From Micavibrio sp. UBA2638 (GTDB taxonomy: Bacteria; Pseudomonadota; Alphaproteobacteria; Micavibrionales; Micavibrionaceae), in assembly GCA_002359735.1 (NCBI GenBank), contig DENS01000005.1, forward strand, positions 1 to 32,413: DNA of 32,413 bases, in the 5' to 3' direction. Of this stretch, positions 32,389 through 32,413 are shown one piece after another. The position numbers and the translations under genes are program-made. Position 1 is the first letter of the stretch, and every line of letters begins with the position of its first letter. The notes beneath the pieces are model-generated. The model was not told where the DNA came from and searched no databases. It worked only from the letters and a program-made list of their open reading frames with translations.

Positions 32389-32413
32389 GCGAGTGTAGCT
32401 CAGGGGTAGAGCA
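32389..32413 (+). tRNA. tRNA 5' part, cut by the window end (possibly tRNA-Gly)
   Basis: Acceptor strand GCGAGTG (32389-32395), T8-A9, then the D-arm GCTC-AGGGGTA-GAGC and A26-type base, all in correct register. The anticodon lies beyond the window. The D-arm and most of the acceptor strand match proteobacterial tRNA-Gly(GCC), with one difference (A at position 4), so Gly is a guess. Confidence 0.88.

Noticed and set aside
1..32413. Phage, insertion sequence, CRISPR or defence island
   Set aside because: No transposase, integrase, repeat array or target-site duplication was seen; nearly all genes are core housekeeping genes in known orders.

Overview
The window is chromosomal DNA of an alphaproteobacterium with moderate GC content. 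The diagnostic genes are gcrA (the alphaproteobacterial cell-cycle regulator), the acpS-lepB-rnc-era cluster with a DUF2062 gene upstream, a bifunctional RelA/SpoT homologue next to rpoZ and a LabA-like NYN gene, and a tandem double cold-shock-domain protein. Several proteins have a Micavibrio/Rhodospirillales flavour, but that placement is an inference. The window is almost entirely core housekeeping DNA. I see no phage, insertion sequence, integron or CRISPR array, and no gene-free stretch longer than about 300 bases.

Layout. 1-1253: end of a DUF4864 gene and an alpha/beta hydrolase that lacks the nucleophilic serine. 1275-6979: translation block rpmI-rplT, terminator, HAD phosphatase, pheS, GNAT acetyltransferase, pheT. 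7186-8555: two tandem paralogous genes of unknown function, each with a strong Shine-Dalgarno and a non-ATG start. 8569-11017: fatty-acid CoA ligase (minus) divergent from a double cold-shock protein (plus). 11093-15336: RND efflux pump and its membrane-fusion protein (minus). 15520-16014: gcrA, with a perfect DnaA box in the gap upstream. 16233-20968: minus-strand cluster DUF2062, unknown 380-aa gene, acpS, lepB, rnc, era (in transcription order). 21166-22179: apt and a DUF3592 membrane protein, convergent with rsh; the two stop codons share one CTAG. 24469-26456: rpoZ divergent from a NYN nuclease, then a family 5 uracil-DNA glycosylase. 26466-28968: HAD nucleotidase-like gene, a leucine-rich leader peptide and leuA (minus). 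29018-31480: a Trm112-like small protein, a Lon-N-domain protein, a chaperedoxin (thioredoxin plus TPR) and a prolyl-tRNA deacylase (minus). 31600-32413: two small unknown genes and the 5' end of a tRNA, cut by the window edge.

How the genes work together. Most encode information processing and its quality control: ribosomal proteins L35 and L20, both PheRS subunits, tRNA editing, RNase III, Era, signal peptidase, RNA polymerase omega, and (p)ppGpp synthesis/hydrolysis. The most notable regulatory signals are a candidate leucine-dependent translational attenuator before leuA, in which the leader's leucine codons are exactly complementary to the leuA ribosome binding site, and the DnaA box before gcrA, which fits the DnaA-to-GcrA cell-cycle circuit known in Caulobacter. 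The most novel coding material is the tandem paralogue pair at 7252-8555 and the 380-aa gene abutting acpS.
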